Positions 6,403 through 6,801 of a stretch of DNA of 6,801 nt are shown here, piece after piece. Source of the DNA: Gemmatimonadota bacterium (GTDB lineage: Bacteria > Gemmatimonadota > Gemmatimonadetes > Gemmatimonadales > Gemmatimonadaceae); contig PLMM01000374.1 in the NCBI GenBank assembly GCA_003142495.1, positions 1-6,801 of the forward strand, in the 5' to 3' direction. Numbering within the stretch: the stretch's first letter is position 1; each line of letters begins with the position of its first letter. Both the position numbers and the translations under genes were made by a program. A model generated the notes under the pieces. That model was not told where the DNA came from. It saw nothing but the letters and a program-made list of their open reading frames with translations, and searched no databases.

Positions 6403-6801
6403 GTGAGCGATCCCGTGTTCGATCTCGAGACTCGCGCCACGATGGACGATCACCAGGCGTTGCGACTCTGGCTGCGATGGCTGTCGTGCACCGCGCGAAT
6501 CGAGAACCAGATTCGCGCGCGGCTGCGCCAGCACTTCGAGACGACGCTGCCGCGCTTCGACCTGATGGCGCAGCTCGAGCGAGATCCGGACGGACTGCGC
6601 ATGTCCGAGCTGTCGAAGCGGCTGATGGTGACGGGCGGAAGCATCACTGGAATCACGGACCAGCTCGAGACGGAGGGGTTGGCGGTTCGAATTCCGGTGC
6701 CGAGCGATCGGCGTGCGACGATCGTCAAGCTCACGCCCGTTGGGCTCGAGCGCTTTCGCAGGATGGCTGCGGAGCACGAGCAGTGGATCGTCGAGCTGCT
6801 C
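6403..6801 (+). CDS. MarR-family transcriptional regulator, 3'-truncated
   Basis: DNA-binding regulator; 133 residues are visible and the frame is still open at the window end. Family members are usually about 140-170 residues, so only the C-terminal dimerisation helix should be missing. GTG 6403 has a well-spaced Shine-Dalgarno. An N-terminal helix (about 17-45) leads into a winged helix-turn-helix: MSELSKRL (67-74), recognition helix around GGSITGITDQLETEG (78-92), and a wing with the family-typical SDRRATIVKLT (101-111) followed by PVGLERF. MarR proteins in aromatic catabolism are often repressors released by an aryl-CoA or acid intermediate, so it plausibly controls this operon (inference). 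It lies on the same strand downstream of the SDR, so it may be co-transcribed or may head a further set of genes beyond the window. Confidence 0.88.
   Translation, partial: MSDPVFDLETRATMDDHQALRLWLRWLSCTARIENQIRARLRQHFETTLPRFDLMAQLERDPDGLRMSELSKRLMVTGGSITGITDQLETEGLAVRIPVPSDRRATIVKLTPVGLERFRRMAAEHEQWIVELL

Overview
The window is a dense, GC-rich stretch read entirely on the + strand. It holds five genes, the first cut at its 5' end and the last at its 3' end. Gaps are tiny: three consecutive junctions are ATGA stop/start overlaps, so this looks like one catabolic operon. I see no RNA gene, mobile element, CRISPR array, promoter or terminator. High GC, GTG starts and aromatic-CoA chemistry suggest an aerobic or facultative soil or sediment bacterium. 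Gemmatimonadota, Acidobacteriota or Proteobacteria are all possible; the phylum cannot be fixed from this sequence alone.

Layout: (1) 1-1695, alpha subunit of an indolepyruvate:ferredoxin oxidoreductase (IOR), with a TPP-binding domain and a C-terminal ferredoxin domain, missing its N-terminus. (2) 1726-3255, the matching beta subunit (gamma-type 2-oxoacid oxidoreductase domain) with a C-terminal DUF6537-like region. (3) 3252-5540, a fused flavoenzyme: an N-terminal FAD aromatic monooxygenase joined to a C-terminal Old Yellow Enzyme domain. This is the architecture of 2-aminobenzoyl-CoA monooxygenase/reductase and of the proteins annotated as bifunctional salicylyl-CoA 5-hydroxylase/oxidoreductase. 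(4) 5537-6337, a classical short-chain dehydrogenase/reductase. (5) 6403-6801, the start of a MarR-family regulator, preceded by a 21-codon in-frame mini-ORF at 6334-6399.

Working model (inference): the IOR pair converts an aryl-pyruvate, possibly indolepyruvate from tryptophan, to an aryl-acetyl-CoA and reduces ferredoxin. The fused flavoenzyme hydroxylates and then reduces an aryl-CoA such as 2-aminobenzoyl-CoA. The SDR acts on the oxo or hydroxy group of the resulting alicyclic CoA ester. The MarR protein probably senses a pathway intermediate. CoA ligase, hydratase, acyl-CoA dehydrogenase and thiolase genes needed to complete such a route are not in view. The most notable point is the tight coupling of a ferredoxin-dependent oxidoreductase to an O2-dependent aryl-CoA monooxygenase. 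The individual genes belong to known families, and I found no clearly novel system.
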